A stretch of 64,000 nucleotides of DNA from Turnera subulata (lineage: Eukaryota; Streptophyta; Magnoliopsida; Malpighiales; Passifloraceae), in the NCBI GenBank assembly GCA_028386065.3, contig JAKUCV010007826.1:1-64000 (forward strand), in the 5' to 3' direction. Numbering within the stretch: position 1 is the first letter of the stretch; each line of letters starts with the position of its first letter. The notes below the pieces were generated by a model. The model ran no database searches. It was not told where the DNA came from and saw only the letters and a program-made list of their open reading frames with translations. The position numbers were made by a program, and so were the translations under genes. Of this stretch, positions 34,867 through 47,102 are shown in pieces.

Positions 34867-37217
34867 CGCGCCTTTCCAGCGCGTAAGTGGTGGGTGGAGG
34901 AAGGATGAAGTTAATTGGAGGGAGAAGGGGTGTACGATAGGGTTTAGCGAGTGGGGATTGGGCCATCGAATCTAAAGAGATGCTTCTGTCACGTTCAATT
35001 CAGCACTTGAAGAAGCGGGACCCCACACAGAGCGAAAATTTTTCCCGATTCCTCTATTGCCCCTCGATTTCCAGAATAAAGTAAACACAAGTCACCACTA
35101 GTTATAGCAAAAAAAAATTAATTTCAGCAAAAAAAAAGTAAGGGAATTATTTAGGAAAAATCCATATTATGTTCTTTTTTTCATCCCCATATTTGGGGCT
35201 TTGCCCCCACAAATCCGGATACAACTCGGATCGCATACCGGATATGGTTGGCGAGTTTGAGATACATTCATTTGATATTATCAATATAACCAGGTTCTTT
35301 TCTTTCGTTCTTAGGCATATATTTTTTTATTTTTCTTGTTTTAAAAGTTATGTTGTACCATATATAAATATGCTAATTTTTTTAAGAAGATATAAATATG
35401 CTACTTGATATAGTATGAACACGATAGAATTCTTCAACTACTTATTATACTCGATTATTATTTAGGAAGAAGGGCTAGAAATTAGAGTTTTTAACTGCTG
35501 AAGATAAAGAGTATTATCAAGCCAAAGATTTCCGTGTCACCCTTCATTTTTTTTATTAAAAAAAAGAGTGAGATTTCATCTATGTTTATCCAGAATATCT
35601 TGGAGAAGAGTCAAATTTTGAAGATCGCTATTTTTGTGGAATCTTGAAAAATATCCGAGGGTGAGATCAGTCATTTTGTGTTCTCCAGTACTTAGGATAG
35701 GAAAGTGGGGTAAGTCATTACAATACATTCTCTTAAAACTAAAAATTCCCCCAGTGGAATGGGACCATCCCCCGCCAGAGCTACTCGCATATATTACAGA
35801 TGTGCATCTTTAAATTTTCAGGCCCTGCTTAGTTCATAAAGTGCAAAATGCCCCCTAGTGTGAATGTGCCAATTTCCTTTTATTTGCTTTTTTTTTTTCC
35901 TTTGCATCACTGATCACTTTCCTTCTTTTTTTTTTTTTCCGCCAGAACTCTCAAGAGCCCGATCAACAATGTTTTTAAGAAAATAGTCGAATGATTGTAA
36001 CAGAAGGGCCCAATGCCAAGCCAGACATACATGCTCTTAGAATAAGATTGCCATTGGCGACTGGATACTTCCCTCCTACATATTAAAAAGCATTGAAAAG
36101 ACTTTCGGGAAAGTAATAGAACTAAAAAGAATATTCGCCTAAAATGCTTTGTACATCAAAAAAAAAATGAAGATCTTTGAATCTTTATATAGTGAGTGTT
36201 TCCTTACTACACGCACAAGGAAAACAAAATACACACATATATATATATACTCTTACAATTTTAATTTCAATAACTAATTCACCCATTTCATGTCTAGTTT
36301 TAAGTTCTTAATTAGGTCTAATGTTACTTTCAATGGAATATTATCAGTATACAAAATTTCGTCAAAATAGTGTGTAGGACATCATAATTAACATTGTGTG
36401 AACCGTATAATTAACAAAGATATGAATATATTAACTTCCTAATTTCTCCTTTTAAAGCACAAGTAAACAACAAAGTGACAAAAGGGTGGATCTACATAGA
36501 TAATAATGTATAAACCACAATTGAATTAATTTCTTCCGTGACTTTGATGAAGAATATGCAGGCATTTCAAAAAGTTTTAACAGGATAGGGACATTATAAT
36601 CTATCTATTTTGTATAAGAAGCTGATAATTCCAATGAGCCCAAGACATGTAAAAGTGCATTTGGACTTGCATTTGCATGTATTATATACTGTTCAGGTAA
36701 ATTAAGCAAACCGGCATTTATCACTGTAAGTAGTTAAGTTCATATGGAACCCCAGAACAGTAGGTTGTACTTTTACAATTATCACTGTAAGTAGTTAAGT
36801 TCATATGCAAATTAATTGTGTTATTAAATTATGTCATCAAATAACGTATTGGTTGATGGTGGAAAATTTTATTGTTTCTCACTTGCCGAATTAATACATT
36901 GGATGATAAATAGTGCAGTTTTGTAAGAGATAATTACTCCAAAATCACATGTTATTATGATTTGGAACAGTCTCCAAACTACGAAAAAAAAAAGTAAAGC
37001 ACAAGGTTGATCCATACATTTTAGTCTAAGATACCACTTAATAAATTTCATCCTCATTAGGCTTAAGCCTATTTCCTCTGCATTATTTCTACATCATCAT
37101 TAATAACTCACCCATAACATCAAATCCGTTTACGCTTATTATAACCCTTTCTAGTTTAAGGTTTATGTACTGGTATGTACTATTTTTCAGTTGGCGTCTC
37201 TCGTTTCAAGTTTGTAT
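34867..37217. other. Intergenic, upstream of VAN3
   Basis: AT-rich sequence with poly(T) and poly(A) runs. The phrase ATCACTGTAAGTAGTTAAGT occurs twice about 60 bases apart (near 36720 and 36780). No gene is recognised. Confidence 0.6.
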
Positions 37218-37677
37218 TGGGGGTGAGCAAATTTACCAACCCGGTTTAACTGAATCGATACGGATGATGTCGGTTTAAAAATTGAGGAAACTTAGAGTTA
37301 TGTCTGTAATTTGTACCGAGTCGATAGCTGGGTGAAAGAAATCGCCCGGTACCGGTTTGAGACCTTCGGTATCAAGACATTCGGATTCCGACAATCCAAG
37401 GACCCAAGCTCAAAATCACCCAACCCATTCCTAAACCAAGCCCGCCAGTTTTTTCTAGAAAAAAAGCAAGCCCAAGCTACAGGTCCAAACCCACACCTAT
37501 ACAATACACTATTTGTTAATTGTTTACCTTAAAATCACAAAATTTTCACCTCCCTCTCTCGTCTGTCTCTCTCCTACAGCAGTTGTTGTCTTAGTGGCGT
37601 CGTGGGTGTGCTTCAGGTTCTTGTAAGTATGCTGTCCTACTTGGTGCGTCGGCTGCCCTCTCCATACCTACCCTCTC

Positions 37678-38308
37678 TGAAACGCCCGTATCCCAATTTA
37701 TTAATATAAGTCATAAATTAATAATAGATTGACCAAATTGCCCTTATCATTCCCGGGACACCCGTATCCCAAATTATCCATTAAGGAATGTATAGCATGT
37801 GAGGTGACCAAAATGCCCTTCTTCCCGGGATACAATACCAACAACATAAACAATGAACAAATATACAATAAATTACACAACAACGAGTATGCAGCAGAAG
37901 ACTATACATATGATAACATGTATGCAGTGAACTCTATGGATCCGACCCGAGGAGAGGAAAGCACCGCCACCTGCTGATATGCTCTTCTGATCATCAATCA
38001 GCTAACCTGTATAAAACTGTGAGGGGGTGAGACCAACCACTGTCTCACCGCAGACAAATAAACCAATAATATACAATTACAAATCAACTACAATTACACC
38101 GGCATCAAACAACAACAACCTCAATGCACAGAGCAAGACATCGTCAGACTACATACCATCACTTGTCATTACTTATATTATTATCTTTGTTACTAAGGTT
38201 ATGTATTTTATTAGGGCCCTCTACTGTGTGCGTCGAGCTCGGTCCCGTCTGATCAGACAACCAAGCATAAGCCCAAATAAACTAGGCACGAAGCCCGAAC
38301 ATATCCAT

Positions 38309-38340
<32 letters not shown>

Positions 38341-40895
38341 AGGGAGGTAGAAAGGGGGAGGTAGAAGGAGGGAGGTAGAACCGGCCATCACAGGCCCACA
38401 TGCAAACTCGCATGCCATCCCGAGGGGTATCACTTCCCGCTCGAACCAACCGGTCAACAGCCCCACAGTAGAATTATAATAGTATTTTATTCACAATTTT
38501 CCTTTAAGAATTGTACCATACGTTATTTCAAACATGGTTGTGTGGATTTAACATCTTAAACTCAAACCCGGGCCTCCAGCCCACAATCCACCACACAAAC
38601 CACAAAACCATATATCACGTTATTTAACACACAAAACAACTCATGCACGACAGGCATATTATATCACACTGGTACACAGTTCACAAATCATGCACACTGC
38701 ATTAGAGATATCACCAACATAGTACACTCGCAGATAGCAACATCAGCACATCAGACAGGCAAGCATACAGCATTCAAGACCAACAATTAATACCACTTTA
38801 TATATCAAGACAGTTAACCGAGCATTGTAGGCAGTAATGCATACAAAGGTTTATAAGTCCTCACCTTGGCCATATTAATTGTCTCGGAAGCCAAAGCCTT
38901 AACCCGCCTCAACATTCCTATGTCCATAACGTCCTACGAACATATACCTCATATAAGAAGCTTACTCATTACAAATAAATAAATGCATGCCGATGTATGA
39001 TCTTGGGTTTATCCCGTAGCCTAAGGCCCATTACTAATCCATCAAGGTCTAAGCCCAACTAAAACTTTAAACAAATTTCGGCCTAAGGCCCACTTCTTAC
39101 ATCTATAAATATCCATTTACGCAATCGGGCTTAAAGCCCATTACCAATATCAGTTATCAGTTTAGTTATCCATTGGGCCTAAAGTCCATACATTCTTGAC
39201 ATGACATAATTGGGCCTGAACCCGACCCATCCTCATAATCACATCAAATTGAACTCCCGAGCCAAACTTCTCGACCTAAAGGTACTATGCGCGTCGGACA
39301 TGTCCCCGGCCACGCCACGCAACTCGCCACACTCGGTATCCACTAAATTTGTTTTATTATAATACGTTGATTATATGCATTTACACTACATGATTGTTCA
39401 AGAATTGATAAACGGATCGTTGCTCGGAATTTACCGTGTAACACCGGAAAAATACATCATCTCGCCGGAACAGTACCCGTTCGCCGGATTCCGGCCAGCC
39501 CTCGCCGGAACAGTACCCCGACATGTAGGAGAAACACCACAGCGACTCGGAAATCAGCCCCACAAACTGTCCATACCGAACAGAATCATGCACCACATTC
39601 AATCCATCAACAAGTAATCCAAAATACATCCAAAAGCACTAAGGACGAATTATCAATAACAAATCCTTACCGGAAAAGGGAACGGAATACCACAGCCCTG
39701 TGTTAAACACCCAACAAGTCTTGAATTCCCGCAGCCTAAAAACTGCAACCGGAAACCCACACCAAGCAAACACAAATCAACCCCCAGCAGCACCATCTAC
39801 AACCTCGTCAATACCAACACAGCCGGAGAAAATCGAGTTCAACCCTCGCTGGCCGAAACTATCCCCACATCGCCTCATCCGCCGCGACCAGAACCGTCAC
39901 AGCAACCAACCCACTCGCGCCGTTGACAAAATAAAAATCCCAAATCAGAACTGTTATCCACCACATCTTGCAACCAAAAGAAACGAAAGAAAAGAAAGAA
40001 GAAGGGTGGCGGCTTACCGCGGTGGCGACTCGTGCACAGCCTCCGTGCAGAACCACTACGGCTCATGACTCGCAAGCGACGGCGAAGGCAGCGATGACAC
40101 CTCCGTCGAGGCCTCGCAGCCACGCCCGATTCGTCACGCGACGGCGAAGGGGCGGCTGCGACTCACATCCACCTGCAGCACAACGTCCACAGGCGACGGC
40201 GGTGCACCCTCGATACATCCACGCAGAGGTCGAGACAAGGTCTCGCTGCGCTTCTCGCCCAAGCCCAGGTCCTCTTCCTTGACGCAGCGGCAGTGGCGAT
40301 TCTGGGCGTTGAAGACAACAACGCAACACCCAATAGAATGCAACAAAGGCGACAGTCTCACAGGAAGAAGAAGGAGACGAAGGAGAAGAGAAGATTTCAG
40401 GGGAAAATGGTGTCTAGCGAAGAGAAGAGGGTGGGAGGCCGTGGAGAAGAAACCGGCAGCTGTTGGGGAGGAAGGAGAAGAATAAAAGCATGAGAGAGAG
40501 AAGAGAAGAATTTATATCCAAGCCCTAGGGTTAGGCTTCCACCCGCAACCAAAACGGCGTCGTTTTGCTCCAAAACGACGTCACTTCACTGACAGCCCTC
40601 CTCTAGTCTACCCTAAAAGTCAAAACACATCCCTTTGTGTGTTTTAAGTTTTGACTCTACCAAAACTACGTAGTTTTAGTAAAAACTACATCTCATCATG
40701 TGTTTTAATTCTAAACACTAGTAAATGCTTAACAAAATTATTACTTGAGAATGAATGATTGAACCATACTAGAAATAAATTTATTAAGACCAGAAGATTA
40801 GTTCCCGTGAATTATGTGAGGGCATAATTGGAAATTAAATCCAAAAATTTCGAAAAATTTCACAAAATTAAATACTGAAAATCTGGGGCGTTACA
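37678..40895 (-). mobile_element. Gypsy-type solo LTR, 3,218 bases, with CTCTC duplication
   Basis: On the minus strand it starts TGTAACGCCCCAGATTTT and ends GATACGGGCGTTTCA. The 5-base duplication CTCTC lies at 37673-37677 and 40896-40900. No internal domain is present, so this is a solo LTR left by recombination. Minus-strand TATAAA at 40511-40516 is a likely core promoter. A (GA)n run lies at about 38311-38345. Short open frames on both strands at 39375-40490 show no known domain and are not called genes. Confidence 0.85.
38026..38049 (-). other. Conserved hairpin, second copy
   Basis: Identical, reverse complemented, to 2180-2203: 8-base arms GGTGAGAC and GTCTCACC with an 8-base loop. 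Sequence around it has diverged strongly between the two LTRs. Confidence 0.8.
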
Positions 40896-41458
40896 CTCTC
40901 TTTCCTCCTCTCTCACGCCGACACCTCCCTTCATCCTTTCTTCGACCTTCTCGTCTACGCTCTCTTGGCGAGATGTGTCTCCTTCCTCATCTCCTCCCAC
41001 TAGCTCATCCTTGTTGAATTGTTTTTATTATGATAAACTTGAGTTATATAGGTTTTATTTGATTTTTTTGGGTGTTTTTATATGTTAGTGGCATTGACTC
41101 TTAGGATTTTTTTTATTTTTTTTGTAATCTTTCTTCTGAAGTGATGAAATTTGAAATGGGCATTAGTGAGAAAGAATGAATTGGTAACAATTTCGACCTC
41201 TTCTTCTCGTTGTTCTTTTAATCCTTCCCCTTCATTCTCTGTGTGACAAAAAAAATGGACATGAAATTAATTATGGTATTCGGTCAGAACACATATCAAC
41301 CGAACCGACATCGGTATTGATCGGTCTCACATTGATCAGCACAGGGTGGAGAACAACATGGCATAGGTCGAAAAAAAGGGTCTTCGGAAGAGTTATACTG
41401 ATCACCCTTTCGGCACGGTATATAATGTACCGACAATTTGCCCACCCTTAGTTTGTAT

Positions 41459-42199
41459 TCCGAAAAGGTTTTTCTTATGGTTAATATCACTATGTTTCTA
41501 AAAAAAAAAATCCAAAATGGTTTATCTTTTGGTTAATATCACTATGTTTCTCAACCAAAAAAAAAAGTCTCTTTTCAAGAGTAAACTCTACCACCACATG
41601 TTATGACTAGGAATAGCCCATAAACCGGAAAATGACTAATATTCAACTACATATTTATAAATCACTTACTTTGACTTCTTTTTTTTCCCCCTATTTTTAG
41701 GACAATTACTAGAAACCCAAGAGTTATTCTTAGTGTACCAGTTGTTAGTGGTTCTAACTAACACTAGTAACAAACTTGTGAACCAAATAAACCAGAAAAC
41801 CATAATGGTTCCAATACCAAGAATCCATAAAACTATATCAACATTGCGAACCAAATAAAATAATAACAACCATCATTTTCAAATATAACGTCTATATGCT
41901 TTTCACACCGGACGGTAAGTTTTTTCAAAAGTGAAAAATAAAAGAAAGGTATGCCGACCAAAAAAAGAAAGGTAAAAGAATTGAAGTAGTCCTGTAGAGA
42001 TGAAGTGATGAAGGATGAGACGAGTTTTGTGAAGAGGGAAGAAAAAGAGAGGGATACAGGAGAGGAGGACTTTACTTTATGATGACAACAATGGCCTACA
42101 TTGTCCTTTTTGGCCCTTTTGCACCTTTTCTTTTCATTCTTGGTATTCATTCAAAAAAAGATTTCCCCGGCTAAACCTTTATATTTTCTAAGACAAAAT
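41459..42199. other. Intergenic
   Basis: AT-rich. The phrase GGTTAATATCACTATGTTTC is present twice (near 41478 and 41534), each time before an A-rich stretch. No gene is recognised. Confidence 0.55.
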
Positions 42200-42239
42200 A
42201 TCTTTAGCACTTTTTTTTTTAAACAAGGTTATCTTTTTT

Positions 42240-42385
42240 TTATACAACGATCTACACTACCCAGACCCCACTAAACCCATCATAAATCTCACTACACAAC
42301 GCACTGCCCAGGTTTGAACCCAGGACCTCAATCCACCAAGCCTTAAGGCTAGTGGAAATGACATCACAACCAAGTGGTGACTGCT
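42240..42385 (-). mobile_element. tRNA-derived SINE-like piece at the left end of the LINE derivative
   Basis: Read on the minus strand: CCACTTGGTTGTGATGTC, then a B-box-like GGTTCAAACC (complement of 42311-42320) and a tail of GTATAAAAAAAAGATAACC. This fits a plant SINE inserted in, or carried by, the LINE derivative. No duplication of its own was found. Confidence 0.45.
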
Positions 42386-42980
42386 ACAGTACTTATCATA
42401 GTAGAAAAAAAAGAAAAGAAACCATTTCCCGATCAAGATCGGGTCTTCTCCGGCGAGGCCAAGTATGGCATGAGGAGGTAGATCCCTCCCCGTGTGAAGC
42501 CCCGCGACCGGACCTCTCCACCAAGCTTGAACAGCAAACACCCAGCATCAGCCGACCGAGCTTGAAGACGACCGGGCCCCCAAGCGCCTCTTCTCCCCGC
42601 GCGCGTGCAGCTACTCCGGCGTCCCCGCCCGTGACCATGTCTTCGCCGGCGTGCTCCGATGATGTGGAGACAGCGGTGGACAGAGCCACCCTCAAGGTCA
42701 GGAATCGTGACCTTGCAGACAGCCCCGTCTAGAGAACACGCTCCCGTTCCCGAGAACGAGAGGCCGACGCTCTCCCCCCTCTTCCCGGCGCCGATCGAGC
42801 TCACCTCCATCAGCAAGAGACCTGTCGCCCCCTTTTGCTCGTGCCCCTGAGCTCGAAGCCGGCGGCGGCATGGTCAGCCATCCCCGACCTCATGAGCACC
42901 GGAACCTGTAACTCCCACTGACGGCCGCACCTCCACCGGCAGCAGCAGGGTCGCCGGACCCAGGAGAGTCTTCCCACCCT

Positions 42981-44686
42981 ATGCAGGATGTACCCGAGCA
43001 AGCCAGACCCGGTGAACCGCAGGCAGCAACGTTGGCTCAGACCGGACTTGACTCTGGTCCAACCAGACCGGTTGAACTGGTCGACACCTCCGTACACCCA
43101 CAGCCTCCTCATGGCTCCTCCACACCGGATGTGACAATAAACGAAGCTACCTCGAGCTATCGGGATTCTTTATTTGTTGGGTCTAACCCGCTTTACCAAT
43201 CCGACCCGTGGGAACTTGAGGGTGAAGTCGAGTACGAAGAAGGAGACTTGATGATGACCGACATCGATGGAGTCGCTAATTTGGTTTTGTCCGATCCCTT
43301 TAAAGCCCGGCTGAACAACTAATGGGAAAATGCGGTGGTGATCAAGTTGTATGGGCGCTTTATCGGATTCAAAGCACTGCATGCACAATTACAGCTCATT
43401 TGGAAGCCATCCGGTCCTTTCAAGATCATCGATCTTGAAAATAATTTCTATTTGGTACGGTTCTGGGCATCGGAGGATTATATCCATGCCTTGACTGATG
43501 GACCATGGAGCATCTATGGCAGTGTCCTTAGCGTGCAACCTTGGTCTCCGACCTTCCGAGCATCTACCGGGACAATTGACTCCATAGTGGCGTGGATCCA
43601 ATTTCCTGACTTCCCAACCAATCGATACCATTCTAGAATACTACGTCAACTTGGCAACATGGTGGGCAGAACAGTTAAGCTTGACGGTAACACTTCTAAC
43701 CCTAGTCGAGCCAAATTTGCTAGAGTTGCTGTATGCCTTGATTTAACAAAACCTCTGAAGGGGGAAGTATATCTGGATGGCGAACCTATAAAGGTCGGTT
43801 ATGAGGGCTTGCCCGATATTTGTTATATATGTGGGAAACCAGGTCACAACATCTTAGTTTGTCCGGAAGCTGCCCATAGCCGGAACACTACTACCGGCAC
43901 GTCTGGAGCAACTCCTAGGATTTAGAAGGAACGGCAGCCAAAATACACCATGGGAGGGGAGCCTGGATGAACGTACCGAAGCGTTCTCGACGCCCATCCT
44001 AGAGGCATCCGGTCGGCCCAGAAATGGCCCTGCCACATTCTAACACCAGCCACCCACAAAACCGGTTCCACATCCTCAGTCGTTCTCCCGAGGAGGATCC
44101 CGTGCAGACCCATCGACCTGACCCTGTTGCATCCTCTCGCACCTTAGAGACGGCACCCGAGGCCATGCCACTTGACACAACCACCATCACCCCACCCTCA
44201 CAACCTACAGCTACCATTGAGGTCCAAAGTCCATCCGGTCCACCCCCCGCTCTACCCACTCTCCAAGACTTCATCCGGGACGGGTCTGTTAGGAAGTCAG
44301 CTGGCAAACAGACGGCGAGACTCCAAAAGCAATCCACCAAGAAAACCCAACCCCTAAAAATTCCAAAACTTGCAGCTAGGGATAACCCTCGACGACAGAC
44401 TCTCAAAGACGTATCTAATGTCCCAACCAATCCCCATACCTTTGATACCCTAGGTTCCGGCCCCTCTCGCCCCCCTCCTCCTATCAGTTATCCTATCATC
44501 TCCTCCAACTTCAACCCATCTACCCAGGCTCGTCTCTATCGATCTCAGAATCACACGGCAGTGGCTCTTAGAAGACTGCCATTGAATGATCATCTCGCCA
44601 GATGTACTCAAATCTGGGTCGGGAATGGAGCGACAAGTGGATCTTCCTCCATGAGTCGAGAGACTCATACCAGTTCTGCTCAGTAA
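42981..44686 (+). pseudogene. L1 ORF1 (DUF4283 and zinc knuckle), broken
   Basis: The DUF4283 domain is at 43335-43790 (VIKLYGRFIGFKALHAQL, WKPSGPFKIIDLENNFYLVRF, DGPWSIYGSVLSVQPWSP, VAWIQFPDFP). A CCHC knuckle follows, CYICGKPGHNILVC (about 43820-43861). A TAA stop at 43320 and a frame change between 43920 and 44024 break it; the C-terminal part to 44686 is Pro/Ser-rich. ORF1 of plant L1 elements binds the element RNA. Upstream frames from about 42352 look like the N-terminal part in other registers. Confidence 0.85.
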
Positions 44687-44887
44687 TTATCTTGTTGTTT
44701 TACTGGTTCCCTAGTTCTCGATTCTTCGAGCTCTTATCTTTTACTATGTTTTCTATGTCTTTGTATTAGTCTAATGCTTGTACTAATTAGGAGTCGATTT
44801 GAGCTACCGACTCCTAAACATGTCATCAGCTCAAGTATATTTTTTAATATACCTCCCGATTTCGACCAAAAAAAAATCTTTAGCACT

Positions 44888-45617
44888 AGATGGTACCAGA
44901 TCATAGATATTCAGATATGAACTGCAGACATTATCACCATTCTCTAGCAGCTGCTAATACTAGGCAAAAGCTAATTGAAAATCCCATATGACTTATACAG
45001 TTATACTAAGACCAACCAATAGTTTCGTAACATAAATAATTTACAATACAATGCTTTCTATGAAAAAAAAAAAACTCATGAATTGCATTGTATATAAATT
45101 TATTTTGGTCATCGCATTACATAAATTAAGTATGAATAAAAAAAATGAGAAGAGGGAAAAGGAAGACCAAACGGCCGACAATGACAGGGACACCTCATAT
45201 GAACAATAACCAAAGTTAACAAATTGGCTAGCTTTGAGTTTAGGCCGAAATTCCCAAAGTCATCCTTTTACTTTTTTTTTTTTTGTCCCAATTTCACCCT
45301 TCTGTTTCACTTTTGATTAATTTATTTCGAATTGTAATATACATCACCCTCAAGGCGTATTATTCCGTTTTTCAGTTAATTTGAAATTCATGTTCGTATG
45401 AATGTCCCTTTTTTCATCAAGCCTAAGATTAACTTTACATTTCATAAAAAAGGAAAAAAATTTTACATGGCTAAAAGAATGTTTATTGATGAATTTGCAA
45501 ATGACCCCTCATCTTTATCACAGACCCAGCCCCAAAAGTAACAAGTGTAACTCTCAGTCATTGGAACAGAAACTTTTATAGTTCACGGTGAAGGGCCAAC
45601 AAAGTCTTAATAATATC
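44888..45617. other. Intergenic
   Basis: AT-rich. No gene, RNA or transposon end recognised before the hAT element. Confidence 0.6.
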
Positions 45618-46818
45618 TAGGGTGAGCAAAAAATCCGAAAATCCGAAATCCGTACTGAATCCGTACCGAAAAGAGGAAATTCGAACTGTTCCGTAACGAA
45701 ACGGAATGGAATCCGAACTGTTTGATGAGAAATGGAACGGAATGGAGTTTTAATCCGAAATCCGTGGAGCGTTGAGATCCGAACAAAATAGTATGAATAG
45801 ATAGTGCTAAAAAAAATTGAACCTAGAGTCTAACCAAATTTCAAATTATTTATAATAAAAATTGGAGGGAAAATAAAAAGACAAAATTGATATCTTTAGC
45901 TCTTATTTTATTTTCATAACAAATTACTTAATATTTTTTTACTTTATTTTTAAATATAAATTATGCCATGATTTTATAAATATTATTTTGAGTACCAAAT
46001 AAGTAAATATGGTTATCATATAAAATTTTTAAAAAACATATAAAAAATTGTATTATATTTATACAAATGCATTAAATAATATTTGTATAATAATAATTTT
46101 ATAAAATAATTTTATAAATAGAATTGTTTAAGTTGCAAACGCATGGTTTGTTGTAGTTTTGTAAAAAACAACGTGGTTTCAACTGAGCTTATAGAAAATT
46201 GCTAACTAGTTAATAGGCACATAAAAATATAATTTAGAATTTTGAGTGTTACAAGACTACGTAGGTATGATTAGTCGATTACTTATTTTTCAAGCTAATA
46301 GGAAAAGAAAGTAAAGAAAAAAAATCCCAAAACCAAGAAACTAAGAGTATAACATTGGTAATAGTAATATATTATGTGTATTAAAATAATTTTACATAAT
46401 GACTTACTCTTCTATTATTTGGTGAATATATAATGATTATAAGTTATTTTGAATTCATTATCGAGGAGTCTTTTTTATGTATATTTTATGGTTGAATTAT
46501 TTTTTCTCATATTTCTCTAATTCGGTATGAAATTCATGTATTATATGTATGTTATTTGCATATTTGGTTTAGTTTTTTCATTATTTTTCCAACTATGGTT
46601 TTATGAAAATTTCGAAAATCCGTAAGATCCGCTCCGAAAATCCGAAAATCGATGTTCCGTGGAGATCCGAAAATCCGTACCGAAATTATGGTATCCGAAA
46701 ATTATGGAGCTCCGAGAATTACAAATGGAATGGAGTATCGTAAGACAGGAACCAAAGTATTTGGAGCTCCGTTCCGAAACTGGCATTTGGTACGGAAACT
46801 GTACCGAGCTCACCCCTA
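45618..46818. mobile_element. Non-autonomous hAT element, 1.2 kb, 8-base TSD
   Basis: Ends are TAGGGTGAGC and, complemented, TAGGGGTGAGC. The 8-base duplication ATAATATC lies at 45610-45617 and 46819-46826. Sub-terminal regions on both sides carry many copies of AAATCCG and CCGTACCGAA, the kind of repeated sites hAT transposases bind. The AT-rich interior has no transposase. Confidence 0.9.
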
Positions 46819-46850
46819 ATAATATCCTCGGGCCGATGGAATGCAACAAT

Positions 46851-46990
46851 TGGGCCACGTTCGCACTCAAGAAAAGTCCAACGGGCCCAAAATTCAAACC
46901 ACCTAGTTGACAAAAAGCCCCCTTTCTGGCCTCCGTTCTCGACAAGCCACAAAAAGAGGCGGTGCGGTGCCTGCCTTGGGCTATCTATAA
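46851..46990 (+). promoter_or_regulatory. Promoter of the TSSC4-like gene: site II motifs and TATA
   Basis: Three site II type motifs (TGGGCC at 46851, its complement GGGCCCA at 46883, TGGGCT at 46977) precede TCTATAAGTA (TATAA at 46986). The ATG is 117 bases beyond. Site II motifs are typical of broadly expressed plant genes. The hAT element ends only 33 bases before the first motif. Confidence 0.5.
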
Positions 46991-47102
46991 GTAACAAATC
47001 TAAATCGCACGCCACCGTCACGGAATCCAAAGCCGGAAACCAAAAAAAAAAAAAGCGAAACTTTTTTTTTAAAAGAGAAATCCCTAATTCAATCGACAGA
47101 GA

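Larger units (their letters stand above)
37218..41450. mobile_element. Non-autonomous hAT element (about 1.0 kb) split by a solo LTR
   Basis: The outer ends TGGGGGTGAGCAAATT and, complemented, TAAGGGTGGGCAAATT form hAT-type terminal inverted repeats. The 8-base duplication GTTTGTAT flanks them at 37210-37217 and 41451-41458. Removing the inserted LTR and one copy of its CTCTC leaves about 1,010 bases with no transposase. Part of the interior (CT-rich, 37540-37670 and 40900-41030) may be captured host sequence. Confidence 0.85.
42212..44875 (+). mobile_element. ORF1-only LINE derivative with poly(A) and 12-base TSD
   Basis: The element is flanked by ATCTTTAGCACT at 42200-42211 and 44876-44887 and ends in nine A (44867-44875). 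It contains L1 ORF1 (DUF4283 and CCHC knuckle) followed by about 190 bases of 3' untranslated sequence. There is no endonuclease, reverse transcriptase or RNase H. It must have moved with enzymes from another LINE. Its left edge carries poly(T) and a minus-strand SINE-like piece. Confidence 0.8.

Noticed and set aside
39375..40493. Series of frames on both strands in the long LTR
   Set aside because: High GC makes long frames likely; none shows a recognised domain. Kept only as a point to check.
42352..42850. Frames of 60-127 codons at the 5' part of the half-LINE
   Set aside because: Probably pieces of the ORF1 N-terminus in shifted registers or shadows of it; not separate genes.
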